Assembly (NCBI GenBank): GCA_021229015.1
Contig: CM037781.1
Location: forward strand, 42,170,152-42,234,151
Origin: Solen grandis
Lineage: Eukaryota; Mollusca; Bivalvia; Adapedonta; Solenidae
DNA: 64,000 nt
Direction of reading: 5' to 3'
In this document: one piece after another, positions 49,465 to 60,040 of the stretch
Layout of the letters: the number at the start of each line of letters is the position of its first letter
Numbering within the stretch: position 1 is the first letter of the stretch
Notes under the pieces: generated by a model
Told to the model about the DNA's origin: nothing
Databases searched by the model: none
Seen by the model: the letters and a program-made list of their open reading frames with translations, nothing else
Made by a program: the position numbers and the translations under genes

Positions 49465-51980
49465 ATCATGGATCCAGGAGTATGTGTGCATCTGTGAAAA
49501 CATGTTTTTCATTCTAATCCATGATATTTAATGCCAGCAAAAATTAATAATTTTACAGCATACCTGGATATTTACATGCTCTGCACGTATAGGGTATTTT
49601 GGTTTCCTTAGAAAGAAATCTGATTTTGTTGGCAAGGTGCAGTTTACATTTCTTTTATTCAAAGGAGGTGCATATGTAATTTATTTATGCAGTCACGTGG
49701 GAAATAAGGAGATGAAATGAAATGAAAATGACTGGTGCAATTTTCAGCTGTGCATCTCACTAGACCGATGGGTGTAAAATTAAAGATTTGTAGGAGCGTG
49801 GTGACACCTTAAATGCATACTTTAGCTCTGAAAAGAAATAATGTTATTTCATGCTTTACAACTGAATAAACGCTTCACATTATTGCAGTTTTGATAAACA
49901 CATTTTTTGCTTTCTTTCAACGACTACACAAATGTGAAGAAATATAATCTACTAACACAAAGTAACACAATACAACATAATGTCTTCACTATATCAACAT
50001 CATGAAATACAAGCTTACGTTATATACCGTAATATACATAGCATTGTTTCTGTCTTTGTAAATAATTTACCTTGAATTAAATTCATAAATTAATCTCTAA
50101 AGCATTATGAAAAAAGGTGGACGTTTAGAAATTCTTTTGAGTGTATACATGTACTTGTATATTAAGTTATGCTTCGGACAAGAAAGTTTGACGACGGCGC
50201 CAACGAAGGACAAAGTGATCCCTATGTGTCTGCCATGCTACGCAGGCGACACAAACATTATGTTCAGTTACTGGTTACCGACTCACCACGGAGGCTACAA
50301 TGTAAAGACCTTACCCGACTTATTGTCCGAGTAAGTAGTGATGACGGTTGTCCGCATAATATATACACGCTTGGCGTATGCTGTGTCCGGTTCTTCATCA
50401 TCGCTGGACTCCTCGTCCTGCTCAACATCCCCGAACGCTCCCGAGTCACCTTCCTGAAACAGTGAAATATACATTGATCATTTACTAGAGGGTATAAATT
50501 AAAGATGACAGTGCCGTAGAATTTTGAGTCGCCCTGCTGATACAGTGAAATATACATTGATCATACACAAAAATGTATAGGTTGAAGATGACAGTGCCTT
50601 AGACTTTTGAGTCACCCTGCTGATACAGTGAAATATACATTGATCATACACAAGAATGTATAAGATGACAGTGCCTTAGACTTTTGAGTCACCCTGCTGA
50701 TACAGTGAAATATACATTGATCATACACAAGAATGTATAAGTTAAAAATGACAGTGCCTTAGACTTTTGAATCACCCTGCTGATACAGTGAAATATACAC
50801 TGATCATACACAAGAATGTATAAGTTAAAAATGACAGTGCCTTAGACTTTTGAGTCACCCTGCTGATACAGTAAAATATACATAGATCATACACAATAGT
50901 GAATAGGGTGACACTCATGCCATGCCATGCAGATCATGCAAAATTATAAGCTAAATTATTGTATGAGCGAACAGGTAAGACCCTGATCTGGGTCTGTTCT
51001 GTATGAAGTTTTATGTACGGTTACAAAATCTGGTACATAAAAAATGAAAAATCATTTATTAGCACCATGATATAAGAATTAAACATCAACATAAACATGT
51101 TATTCAGATTTATGGAAGCAAACCCATCTCGTTAAAAATCTGAACTGTCTTAATGATCTGGAAGGCAAAATCTATCATTTTGAAAAGCAAACTTGGAAAA
51201 AAGAAATCGTTTTCGCAAACCCTTGCAATAATTTCAATACCAGAGGCAAGTTGCATCCACAAGTATAGTTTCAATAAGTTTCGATGTACTTTTTCACTGA
51301 ATTTGTATGCAACCGGATATTGCCAAAATAAGTTTCGTGACAGAGGAAGGTACTCTTCAAAGGTGCCTCGCGAAGTAACATGGTAAGCAAATATGGCTGA
51401 CAAGGTTTTGGATTTTCATATTCGGAATGGGTATTATGTACTTAAATGCTCATTAAATGTGGACATACAAAATGTTTTGTTTGTCGTTTCTGTTAGGATT
51501 TAGAAAATTAGTGTTCTTATGCCAGTTAAATGCATTGGTTATTTGCTAAATCTTGCAAATTTATATTAGTTTCAAATTGAAGATAAATATTCCCTACGTT
51601 AGACACCATCTTGAAAACTCGCAACAAAATAGTAAAATCGTTACCTAGGGCACGAAGAAAACGGGAATATGTGACGTTGCAACACTCGGATATGTGGTCA
51701 TTAAGTACCATAGGAATGACTGTACAATCTCGTAAAATAGCGTACCATTTCTGGTATTGAAAAATAAACATTTAATGTGGAGAGCTAGCTAAGGTTTTGT
51801 TTCCAACTGACAACCTACCGGTTCCTTTTTCTCCTCTTGACCGTCCGGCTGATAGCCTTTGTTGGTGTAGGCCGCGTCCACCCCGTCCACTACAGTGGTC
51901 TGACTGCCATAATTCGAGTCACTGGATCCGTCCATGTCGTCGAATTTATTTATCGTCTTCAGTTGTACGACGTTAGACAT
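38546..51980 (-). CDS. SLC28: Concentrative nucleoside transporter (SLC28/CNT family), 5' half
   Basis: Sodium- or proton-coupled nucleoside uptake at the plasma membrane. Exons on the minus strand: 51980-51819 (54 codons, starts MSNVVQLKT), 50453-50367 (acidic, EGDSGAFGDVEQDEESSDDE), 44366-44126 (two membrane segments), 43330-43174 (two membrane segments) and 38737-38546. The last exon encodes VQWRPVFWGLALQF, then FEWLGDRV and DAGSSFVFG, which match the start of the nucleoside-transporter core. Junctions 44126/43330 (phase 2) and 43174/38737 (phase 0) fit exactly. Exon 2 to exon 3 fits only if exon 2 ends two bases earlier in transcript order, at 50369 on the weak donor GTGTAT; otherwise a short exon before the first membrane segment has not been found. 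About 280 residues are present of the roughly 600-700 usual in the family. The C-terminal core, including the sodium and nucleoside sites, is missing beyond the N gap at 38101-38200. Confidence 0.85.
38850..38955 (+). mobile_element. SINE body fragment
   Basis: AAATGGTACATGGTGCTCAG, then CCAGGACTGGTTGGCCCAAT, then AACGCCACATGTCTAGGGGA match the main SINE body. Head and tail are missing. Lies in the SLC28 intron next to the 38737 exon. Confidence 0.65.
39408..39481 (-). mobile_element. tRNA-like sequence (SINE head or tRNA pseudogene)
   Basis: On the minus strand the D-arm region TAGCTTAATCGGTAGAGC and a perfect 5-bp T-stem around GGGTTGGAGTCCC are clear. The anticodon stem does not pair and the acceptor stem pairs only partly, so a working tRNA is unlikely. 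Sequence beyond the 3' end continues without a CCA-proximal stop, as in a SINE. Confidence 0.55.
40814..41191 (-). pseudogene. Reverse-transcriptase fragment of a second LINE
   Basis: A 125-residue open stretch in the intron between SLC28 exons at 43174 and 38737, same strand as SLC28. It contains FIDFSSAFDKVHR (palm motif A) and SGLRQGENLSLVLFSLFLNDM (the LRQG block), with a preceding QDNMFTLHS that fits the usual region upstream of motif A. The YADD box and the rest of the protein are absent. The sequence differs clearly from the LINE at 21858-26170, so it is another family and an old fragment. Confidence 0.8.
41230..43040. other. SLC28 intron sequence without recognised features
   Basis: Between the reverse-transcriptase fragment and the exon at 43174-43330. 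AT-rich, with scattered short open frames only. A poly-A run followed by (AAG)n lies at 43049-43087, about 90 bp from the exon's donor side. Confidence 0.6.
45519..46941. mobile_element. Non-autonomous element with internal 185-bp tandem array
   Basis: Lies in an SLC28 intron. The left end reads GCTCGACTATTCGGGTATTT (45544) and the right end is its inverse, AAATATCCGAATAGTCGAGC, ending at 46937. Between them, after about 280 bp of AT-rich sequence, lie five to six copies of a unit marked by TTGGTTCTGCAGG at 45852, 46036, 46222, 46409, 46592 and 46779 (spacing 183-187 bp). A GC-rich GACGCC run (46867-46895) precedes the right end. There is no coding capacity. Confidence 0.75.
46957..47265 (+). 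mobile_element. tRNA-derived SINE, full length
   Basis: The head holds Pol III promoter boxes: A box GTGGCCGAGTGGTTAGAGC and B box AGGTCGTGAATTCGATCCCC. Then come a family-specific body (AGTTGGCCCGGTGTCCGGAT, TGTGGTATCATGCCATATGT) and the tail CGTTAAACCCAACAAACAAA. It is the best-preserved copy here of the main SINE family. It directly follows the element ending at 46941. Confidence 0.85.
48050..49400. repeat. Degenerate 125-155-bp tandem array (probable element remnant)
   Basis: Lies in the SLC28 intron between 44367 and 50366. Diverged copies are marked by GGCAATAACTCC-like blocks at about 48483, 48773, 48928, 49079 and 49203, and by TGAAGTTTCAAGGTTAT blocks. It ends in a GACGGAC/GACAGACA-rich tract (49345-49390). 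The make-up resembles the arrays at 7088 and 45519, but I could not define inverted ends. Confidence 0.65.
49421..49463. repeat. (GAT)n microsatellite
   Basis: About 14 GAT units in the SLC28 intron. Other GAT/CAT runs lie at 21405-21482 (interrupted) and 29110-29140. Confidence 0.95.
50460..50900. repeat. Five 77-84-bp tandem repeats abutting SLC28 exon 2
   Basis: Units with GTCACCCTGCTGATACAG and AAATATACATTGATCATAC recur with the GTCACC block at 50529, 50611, 50688, 50771 and 50854. The sixth, outermost block (50445) is the real exon 2 edge. On the transcript strand the units lie upstream of exon 2 and each copies its splice acceptor region. Confidence 0.88.
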
Positions 51981-52318
51981 TGCTCGTGACTACAAATGGG
52001 GAAGGTGAGATATTCATGAGCAGATGAAGGGCAAAGAATAGAATTTGATAAGAGTAACTCATCCAAATTTCAAAGTCTGGGAAAAAAAGCAATATATAGA
52101 CAAAACTGAATTCTTATAACCCTTAAAAACATGATACCTCCCAGGCTTGATTTACTAGTTTCCTAGATATACTACTCAATAATTAAGTTTTAAATACTTT
52201 ACTTTTAATAATTGGGGTCAATACATCTACACGGCCATGGGTAAACTTGCTATAAATGATGGTGCATAAAAAAGGACAAATATCAGTATAACACCAGATA
52301 GCATCGCAAGAACTGTTT

Positions 52319-52441
52319 GTTTGCTCGTTCGCTTGGTGGTAAAGTCCCGCCAACAGCATTTCAGCCATTGACTGCCATGCTGCGACATAGAACCGAAGAC
52401 AGTTGCATGATACTACAAGAAGTCACATCATCTTACAGGTC
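52319..52441 (-). mobile_element. SINE 3' fragment, minus strand
   Basis: Diverged copy of the main family: GGTAAAGTCCCGCCAACAGC (tail side), then CATGATACTACAAGAAGTCA. It sits upstream of the SLC28 start. Confidence 0.6.
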
Positions 52442-52445
52442 TTAA

Positions 52446-52446
52446 A

Positions 52447-52485
<39 letters not shown>
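52446..52485. repeat. (CA)n microsatellite
   Basis: About 18 CA units directly after the SINE fragment ending at 52441, upstream of SLC28. Confidence 0.95.
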
Positions 52486-52487
<2 letters not shown>

Positions 52488-53603
52488 GATTTCGGTTATA
52501 GGAACATCTACATGAATATTTTTTATCATATGACAATATGTTTAAACAGCTGTTTCCTATAATCATCACGTATTTTCTTATACTTAACACTTTACATAAT
52601 TATAAATTATTACTTTATTATTCCGCGTCACGCGCGATGAATCTATATGTGTAATGTGTTGAACAGTTGGAATAGGTGTATTTTGATTGGAAACATGTAC
52701 ATTTTACTGTTATGTTGATAATGTATGAGAATTATGCACATTAAATCGTTGTTTACAGATAATATTTGGAACTATTTTCTTAGTGCAAGTTTATGAATAG
52801 CCTAAGTTGTTCTCAGCTGGAATTTTTTTGTTCGGTTGTAATAATCGCATTTTACCGTGTTTAGGTCAGGCGATAAAAAGAATCTGACATTAATTGTCAT
52901 TACATATCAAATTTAACTAAACTCGTCCATGATTTCAAATTTCGTCAAAGGCTCGCTTAATAACATTTTCATAAACTCGTTAGGTAAAACCTGATATGAA
53001 ATTACAATTCATGTCAGATCCTACATACATTATATATTCAATGTTAAACATTGACACATAATCACTGCTTCGATGATTTTTACGGGTCTCTTCACATGTT
53101 CAGTCTATCTTCATTATACATGATCATTCATATGCGGCAGCGCGGTGTATTTTCAAATGTCACTGATTGGTTTCGTGGCGGAAACTAGACAAAAATGTCT
53201 CTTCTATAACAGCAAAAAAGACAGTCAGTAATTTTGACTTTTTTTTCAATGTGATTAATGATATTCAGGAGATATTATCAGCATTCTTTTATCTTTTAAT
53301 ATCTCTATTACCATGTCTGTTTGTTCAAGTAATAAATTTAAGAAATGCAAAATAGTCGTTTTATGTATTTTTTTATAGCAAAACACAGATACGCGACTTG
53401 AGAAATCGTGTTTGTTTTAGTACCGACAGTATTTCTGTCTTTTAAGAAATTGTGTCTATATGAAACAGATATCACGCTGAAGACAAATGGCATGATACTG
53501 TACCAAGACGCTATGTTAACCGATCCAGTCCCTCTATCTACCACTGTTTTATTTTTTCTTTGTGTTTTCCCCTGTTTATTTTGTTGTTGTTGTGGGTGGG
53601 GGG

Positions 53604-54645
53604 CGGGGGTGTAACGTCCCACCAGCAGTATTTCAATCATTTCGAGACTATGTTCATAGTGCTGCAACACTGCTGTAACACATCGTAGACATGTGGCATG
53701 ATACCACAACCAGTCACATAATGCTGACATTGGGCCAACCAGTCTTGTAACTGCACTGTAAATTATATATGCAGATCGCCAAGTAGGAATTTTACGATTT
53801 TGTGAACTAACCTTGTATGCAGATCACCAAGTAGGAATTTCACGATATTGTGAACTAACCTTGTATGCAGATCGCCAAGTAGGAATTTCACGATTTTGTG
53901 AACTAACCTTGTAAGCAGATCACCAAGTAGGAATTTCACGATTTTGTGAGCTAATCTAATATGCAGATCGCCAAGTAGGAATTTCACGATTTTGTGAACT
54001 AATCAAATATGCAGATCGCCAAGTAGGAATTTCACGATTTTGTGAGCTAACCATGTATGCAGATCGCCAAGTAGGAATTTCACGATTTTGTGAGCTAACC
54101 ATGTATGCAGATCACCAAGTAGGAATTTCACGATTTTGTGAACTAATCTAATATGCAGATCGCCAAGTAGGAATTTCACGATTTTGTGAGCTAACCATGT
54201 ATGCAGATCATCAAGTAGGAATTTCACGATTTTGTGAACTAACCTTGTATGCAGATCGCCAAGTAGGAATTTCACGATTTTGTGAACTAACCTTGTATGC
54301 AGATCACCAAGTAGGAATTTCACGATTTTGTGAGCTAACCTAATATGCAGATCGCCAAGTAGGAATTTCACGATTTTGTGAACAAACCTTGTATGCAGAT
54401 CGCCAAGTAGGAATTTCACGATTTTGTGATCTAACCGAATATGCAGATCGCCAAGTAGGAATTTCACGATTTTGTGAACTAACCTAATATGCTGATCTCC
54501 AAGTAGGAATTTCACGATTTTGTGAACTAACCTTGTATGCTGATCGCTAAGTTCAAAGGAAATACCTGTTCAATTTTAACGACTTTGGTATGTCGCAGCC
54601 GGGGATCGAACCAAGGATCTCTTTGTTACGGGGAAATTGGAAACC
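53604..54645 (-). mobile_element. SINE split by the 48-bp minisatellite
   Basis: 3' half at 53604-53764 (AACGTCCCACCAGCAGTATT through GGGCCAACCAGTCTTGTAAC). tRNA-like 5' half at 54579-54645 (TTGGTATGTCGCAGCCGGGG). Same family as 16571. The 48-bp array fills the gap between them. Confidence 0.8.
53765..54551. repeat. 48-bp minisatellite inside a SINE
   Basis: About 16 copies of a 48-bp unit (TATGCAGATCGCCAAGTAGG, then AATTTCACGATTTTGTGAAC). Because 48 is a multiple of three, the minus strand stays open over most of the array and would read as a 16-residue repeat (KIVKFLLGDLHTRLVH). One unit carries a stop near 54000. The array splits a minus-strand SINE, whose 3' part is 53604-53764 and tRNA-like head 54579-54645. 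The open frames look like by-products of the unit length and there is no sign of a real gene. Confidence 0.9.
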
Positions 54646-54787
54646 ACTGTATTTTAGTCATATATGTGGATTATAGTTCTTGTAATTTAAACATACTTAT
54701 TGAACTAATTTTCACATACAAGGGTTGTGAATAAGTTGTTCAAAACGATAAAGGAAAAAAAGAAATGAAACAAGAGAGAGACACAGC

Positions 54788-54820
<33 letters not shown>

Positions 54821-55282
54821 CAGATATACCTGAATATGTGATTTTTGAGAAGACTCTTAGTTACAAAATAGAGAGAAACTAAACCTATTGATTATATATC
54901 TTTAGTTACACGGAATCTGTGCTTTAATGGGCATCCCTCTCTGTTAAATGTACATGTAGTTTTGTGTTTGTTTGTCTTCTATGTGTTTATGTACATTGCC
55001 ACAGGCACTTTGCTATACCTTTGATGTAAACGGAGACATTCAATGATCTTTATTTGTCACCTCGTATATTTATTTCCGATTTTATTTCAAATAAAGGGGT
55101 CAAATGGGCTCTTAAATATAGTACGGATTATAAAACAAGGTGCTGTGTCTATTGCTACAGACTTGTCCACCCACCCCCATTCACGGGGAGGTATTGTTAC
55201 CCTTGGGCCATATGACGGTTGTAAGACAAGCTGGGAAAAGGCGATATACGCAGAAAGAGGGACATGAAGGATAAATAACAAG

Positions 55283-55520
55283 ATGGATGGATGCATTGTA
55301 TGGACGGACAGATGGATGGATGCATTGTATGGACGGACAGATGGATGGATGCATTGTATGGACGGACAGATGGATGGATGCATTATTTGGACGGACAGAT
55401 GGATGGATGCATTGTATGGACGGACAGATGGATGGATGCATTGTATGGACGGACAGATGGATGGTGGATGGATGGACGGACGGACGGACGGACGGACGGA
55501 TGGATGGATGGATGGACAGC
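55283..55520. repeat. 29-bp minisatellite plus GGAC/GGAT tract
   Basis: About six copies of a 29-bp unit (CATTGTATGGACGGACAGAT, then GGATGGATG), followed by GGAC and GGAT tetranucleotides from about 55465 to 55520. Since 29 is not a multiple of three and the unit lacks stops, all three forward frames and some reverse frames stay open. The resulting Trp/Met/Asp-rich frames are not genes. Confidence 0.9.
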
Positions 55521-55952
55521 CGGATGGATGGATGTGAATGTCATTTGAGAGTCGTAGAAGAGGACTACATCTACATCTACACAAATATTCTTAACAATCA
55601 ACTGAGAGGTCGGGGACATTAAGATAAAAAAATGACATTGTGATACATGTATTAAATTTTGAAATAGATATTTATAGATAAAACGTGCTGATGACTTAGA
55701 ACATAATTATATGACTGAAGGCCAACTGTTAAGCTGTTAAGACTTTCACTGGCCTTAACATTATATAGGATGACATTCCATTATCTGATATTCTTGGGAA
55801 AAATGAGTTAAGATGGTATTGTGCCCTTGAAAATGGTACTATATAATTAAAATTTCTTTTTACATTTAGGCTACACATATGTAGACGAAATAGAGGTACG
55901 TGACAGGCATTTCATTTCAACAAAGTTGTAGATTACCGGAAGTAACATCAAT

Positions 55953-56213
55953 TGTGTTGGGTTTTACGTCCCTCCGACGGTATTTCAGTCATTTAGAGAC
56001 TATGCCTCCTTATGAAAGATAAAGTATTGCCATACTGTATCAGACATGTGGCATGATACCACACCCGGTTAGCTTATCCTGAACCGGGTCAACCAGTCCT
56101 GAAACTAACCATATATACTAAGCGTCATGCGGAGAGCTACCACGACTTTCGTATGTTGCATCCGGGGATCAAACCCAAAGACGGACGCTCTTATCTCTTG
56201 CCAAAGGGGACGA
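55953..56213 (-). mobile_element. SINE, nearly full, minus strand
   Basis: Left tail TTGGGTTTTACGTCCCTCCG, body GACATGTGGCATGATACCAC, and right head remnant (CCGGGGATCAAACCCAAAGA), all of the main family in reverse orientation. Diverged, so old. Confidence 0.75.
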
Positions 56214-56556
56214 TCAAGATATATTTCCTTCTGTTGAAAATCGTTATCTATATAACAACTTTAATATACAATACATGGTTATTTTAACGTGCACATTCCA
56301 ATTTAAAAAATTACTATTTACCTTATATTTAAAAAAAACGAAAAACGAAACCAAAATATCATCTTTTCTTAAAATTGTGATAAGCACAAACTGCCCAATA
56401 ATATCACGTGATTAATACATTGTCAAACTTCTCAGCCTCACATTTATCTTAACAAGAGATTCTATGTGTCTATAGAATCCATTTCTGAACGAAGCCTGCT
56501 CTGTTATCTGTTTAAGAAAGTCAACATAATTTGCTACATGTACTCTGCAGATGCTA

Positions 56557-56656
56557 TACGAGGTCATCCAGAAATGAATGAGAGTTGCTTAATTACGTAA
56601 AAACTACAAGTGTTACTCACAAACTAACTCTCATTCATTTTCGGATGACCCTCGTA
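56557..56656. mobile_element. mariner/Tc1-type MITE (about 100 bp)
   Basis: Short inverted-repeat element: CGAGGTCATCCAGAAATGAA on the left faces TTCGGATGACCCTCG on the right, with TA on both sides. TA target duplications are the hallmark of Tc1/mariner elements. Arms of about 32 bp surround a 30-bp loop. Non-coding. Confidence 0.75.
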
Positions 56657-56949
56657 CATATAGTTGAAATTTAAAACTGTAATCTGTCAATATGTAAATA
56701 TTAAAGTAATCGTTGAGCAAATATATATTATTTCGCGCGGTATATTTTATGTACTGTGGTGGGGTGTCACTAGATGGTATGGTCCCGACGGTAGACTAGT
56801 ATAGAATGCATTTTTATATATCATATCATGCATATAATAATGCCTCACAAATAAAGGATATTTACTGACCACCACCATTACAACTCCTCCTCCTACTACT
56901 ACTACTACTATACGTCTAGCTGCTAGTTCTCTCTCGTTTTCATTAGGTC

Positions 56950-57196
56950 TTTGGGCTTCCGTGGCCGAGAGGGTAAAGTCGCTGAGTTTAACACTCACTC
57001 AGCCACTCACTGCGTGGGTTCGAATCCCGGCAGGGTCATTCGGATTTTCATGTGAAGAAGCCTTCCAGCTGGCTTGCGGTAGGTCGGTGGTTCTACCCGT
57101 ATGCCTCCGTGCATTCGGGGTCTTCCTCCACCTGTAATTAGCTGGACGTCACTATATGACTGAAATACTGTCGAAGCGACGTTAAACTCAAATAGT
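56950..57196 (+). mobile_element. tRNA-derived SINE, second family
   Basis: Ser/Leu-tRNA-like head with A box GTGGCCGAGAGGGTAAAGTC and B box GTGGGTTCGAATCCCGGC. A conserved body follows (CAGCTGGCTTGCGGTAGGTC, TCCTCCACCTGTAATTAGCT) and the tail ends GAAGCGACGTTAAACTC. The body and tail recall the Meta-domain SINEs described from molluscs; that assignment is from memory. Confidence 0.8.
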
Positions 57197-57415
57197 CAAG
57201 TCATTCGTTTTTCTATGCAAGTTTACCCCTTTAATTCATTAAGCTCCACAGCACCTATTTACATGTAACTTTTTTATACAATATATTTTGTCAATACATA
57301 AACGCAGGTCTTATTTTATCCTGCCAAATATTTTTCACATAAAAATGACACACTTGAGTGACTCGAACTGCGTCCGTAATCTGTGTCAGTGACACATATT
57401 CACATTTTTAAATAC

Positions 57416-57485
57416 CTTTCGCGACATCGCCGATATGGCACGTCTTATTCGTTGGCACATCAAGCTTTTCAGCAATACAGTTGTA
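57416..57485 (-). other. Possible isolated exon, unrecognised
   Basis: On the minus strand, TTGTTTTTACAG precedes 70 bases that stay open as YNCIAEKLDVPTNKTCHIGD plus four more residues, followed by a GTATTT donor. It starts in phase 0 and ends in phase 1. The stretch has two cysteines and an N-glycosylation sequon (NKT). Length alone does not exclude chance and no family is recognised. Confidence 0.2.
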
Positions 57486-58869
57486 CTGTAAAAACAACGC
57501 TCCCGCTATGTACAATATAGTAAACAAGGCAAACACGTTGCGTTTTGTATCTGAATACAGCAAATCGTAGTTTTTACAAAATATTAAAATACCGGTTTAT
57601 AAAGAAGATGACTACTAAGGATGGTGATGATTTTTTTTTGATGACACAAATAAGCCACCATAACAAAGCCATCTTACAGACTCTCGGCATTACTTAAAGG
57701 GAAGCCAAAATAAGCTTATTTACATTGCCTATAAATCACATGAAAACATTAAAGTATTTGTTCCTTATACTGTGCTGACTTATGTTTATATTTTAAGCAC
57801 GATTATGCGTCGTAATTGTACTTTTATATTGTGGAAGAAAAAATAAGAAGCCGTACACCTCCTTTTTGTGGAATATCAATTCGCTGTACACACAATTATT
57901 ATATATAAGCCGCCGTACAGTAAAAGAAAATAGTAATGATAAGAATTAAAACTAGGAAGAAGTTACATCTACATAAATATAAGATGAAAACGGATAAAAC
58001 TAACCAGACATACAATTATTGAGCTGAAATTGAACTATCTTAAAGCGAATGAAGTTGACAGATATAACTTTTTGCCGGTACTATATGACATGTTTTAAAA
58101 TCGATGTAAAGTATATGACAGTGTTTCAGAATATTTTTTAGGTTTGGTAGATGGCGAAACTTGCTATAGATAAATATATACATGATCGTGCATAACAGAT
58201 TCTTAAAAACGTGATAATTTCGATAAATTGACCCTTTAGTCAAGCTTCGCTCGACTTTTTCTCGCTTCGCTTAGTACCAATATCCGGTGTCGTTCCCATA
58301 CGGTGATCATGGTTTTAAACAACAAGTCTGGTTTTAAACGTTTCAAAATTACACAAACGTTCGCCTTTTACTAGAAAGGATTCATTTAAATTTATATTGA
58401 ATTGTTGCAATTGAAATAAAAGGAAACAACCCAGACATACGTCTGGATAGTTAGATGTCAGCTACCTTCATTTACATTCATAGTGTTCTATATGGAAATT
58501 GCGCATCTCGCGAATCACGTATATAAAGAAAATAGAGAGTAAATAGCAATAGACATACAGACGGACGGACAAATAGTAAAAAAAAGTTTGTGGAGACCAT
58601 TTTTATTTATTCATAATTATTTTATCTTGCATTTTCTTATTGCTTCATCTTTTTCCTTGTGAAACACATATTTCCTTATGATGTGACATTTTCGTTAAAT
58701 AGGTTTTTATCTCAAATAAAAATCGACATGTAATTATATTTATTATAGATCATAAAATACGTACTAAAATTTAATTTTTTTTTATCTGTTTTCCCTTTTT
58801 TTCACCAAAGGGTAATCTTTGTTGATTGGTCACCAAAAGGTTTATCATTTTTAAAATTCGGAGTATTCG

Positions 58870-59100
58870 TATTGTGGGAGGCCGTTCCCAGAGCAACCGC
58901 CCCGTTAGCGTGGGGTTATGGGTTCAGTATTTTATACCTAGGTGTGGTATCATTCAATTTGTCTATGGCGTCCTATCCCAGTGTGGCAGCACGATATATT
59001 GCTCATGTAGACAAAATTCCCTGGATGACTTTCATACGTAAACCAACAAATCATATAGCTTGTTTAGCGTGTCGCCTCCAAATGACTAATATACTTTGAC
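58870..59100 (+). mobile_element. SINE remnant, degraded
   Basis: Traces of head (CCCGTTAGCGTGGGGTTATG) and body (AGGTGTGGTATCATTCAATT, CCCAGTGTGGCAGCACGATA, CTCATGTAGACAAAATTCCC) of the main family, heavily mutated. Confidence 0.5.
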
Positions 59101-59507
59101 CAACCAATCATACATCTTGCTGTTAAGCGAGTTACCATCCTTATATCAGATAGGGCTGAGTTTTGCCCGATGCAAGTAAATAGCATTTCAAAATCGTGAT
59201 GAACAAAAAAAACAGCCACGTCATGCATCAGTAAGTCCACAAAATCAAACTAAAGCCTACTTACGGAGTTTTGATTAGCTAATTGTTGTTTTCTGTTTCT
59301 TTCATAGGCATAAATAAACATATACAACATATATACATCTAACATCAACAACAAACAACAACGTACTTCGAGGAGGTGGAGGGGAAGGCCCCTAAGTTGC
59401 GAGATTTTGTGATCAGAATGTATTAATGAAATAAGATATGTTAAAACTAATTGATAAAGCTGTCATTGTGATAAAGAAAACGACGATGACTGGTGTTTAA
59501 GCAAACT

Positions 59508-60040
59508 CACTTATTCGTCCTATCACTTCCTCGTTAACTCACTCACTCGTCCTATCACTTCCTCGTTAACTCACTCACTCGTCCTATCACTCACTCGTTA
59601 ACTCACTCGTCCTATCACTCTCTCGTTAACTCACTCGTTCTATCACTCCCTTGTTTGCTCACTCGTCCTATCACTCTCTCGTTAACTCACGTACTCGTCC
59701 TATCACTCCCTCGTTAACTCACTTACTCGTCCTATCACTCCCTCGTTAACTCACTCACTCGTCCTATCACTCTCTCGTTAACTCACTCGTTCTATCACTC
59801 CCTCGTTAACTCACTTACTCGTCCTATCACTCTCTCGTTCACTCACTCGTTCTATCACTCCCTCGTTAACTCACTTACTCGTCCTATCACTCCCTCGTTA
59901 ACTCACTCACTCGTTCTATCACTCCCTCGTTAACTCACTCATTCGTCCTATCACTCCCTCGTTAACTCACTCGTTCTATCACTCCCTCGTCAACTCACTT
60001 ACTCGTCCTTACCTCTCTCGGTAACTCACTCACTCGTCCA
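59508..60040. repeat. 28/32-bp minisatellite
   Basis: About 18 copies of CGTCCTATCACTCCCTCGTT followed by AACTCACT, with or without one more ACTC. Units are therefore 28 or 32 bp. Variation is mainly tetranucleotide gain or loss and C/T changes. Non-coding. Confidence 0.9.

Larger units (their letters stand above)
57200..59500. other. Gene-poor stretch, mostly unassigned
   Basis: Contains the doubtful exon at 57416-57485 and the SINE remnant at 58870. Otherwise AT-rich sequence with no coding or RNA signal that I can support. Confidence 0.55.

Noticed and set aside
54003..54515. 170-residue minus-strand frame of 16-residue repeats (and a 74-residue partner at 53763-53987)
   Set aside because: It is a by-product of a 48-bp SINE-derived minisatellite: no start context, no splice partners, and one unit carries a stop.
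55283..55622. Overlapping Trp/Met/Asp-rich forward frames and Ile/His/Pro/Ser-rich reverse frames
   Set aside because: All come from the 29-bp array and GGAC/GGAT tract. Several frames are open at once, which is a property of the unit and not of coding.
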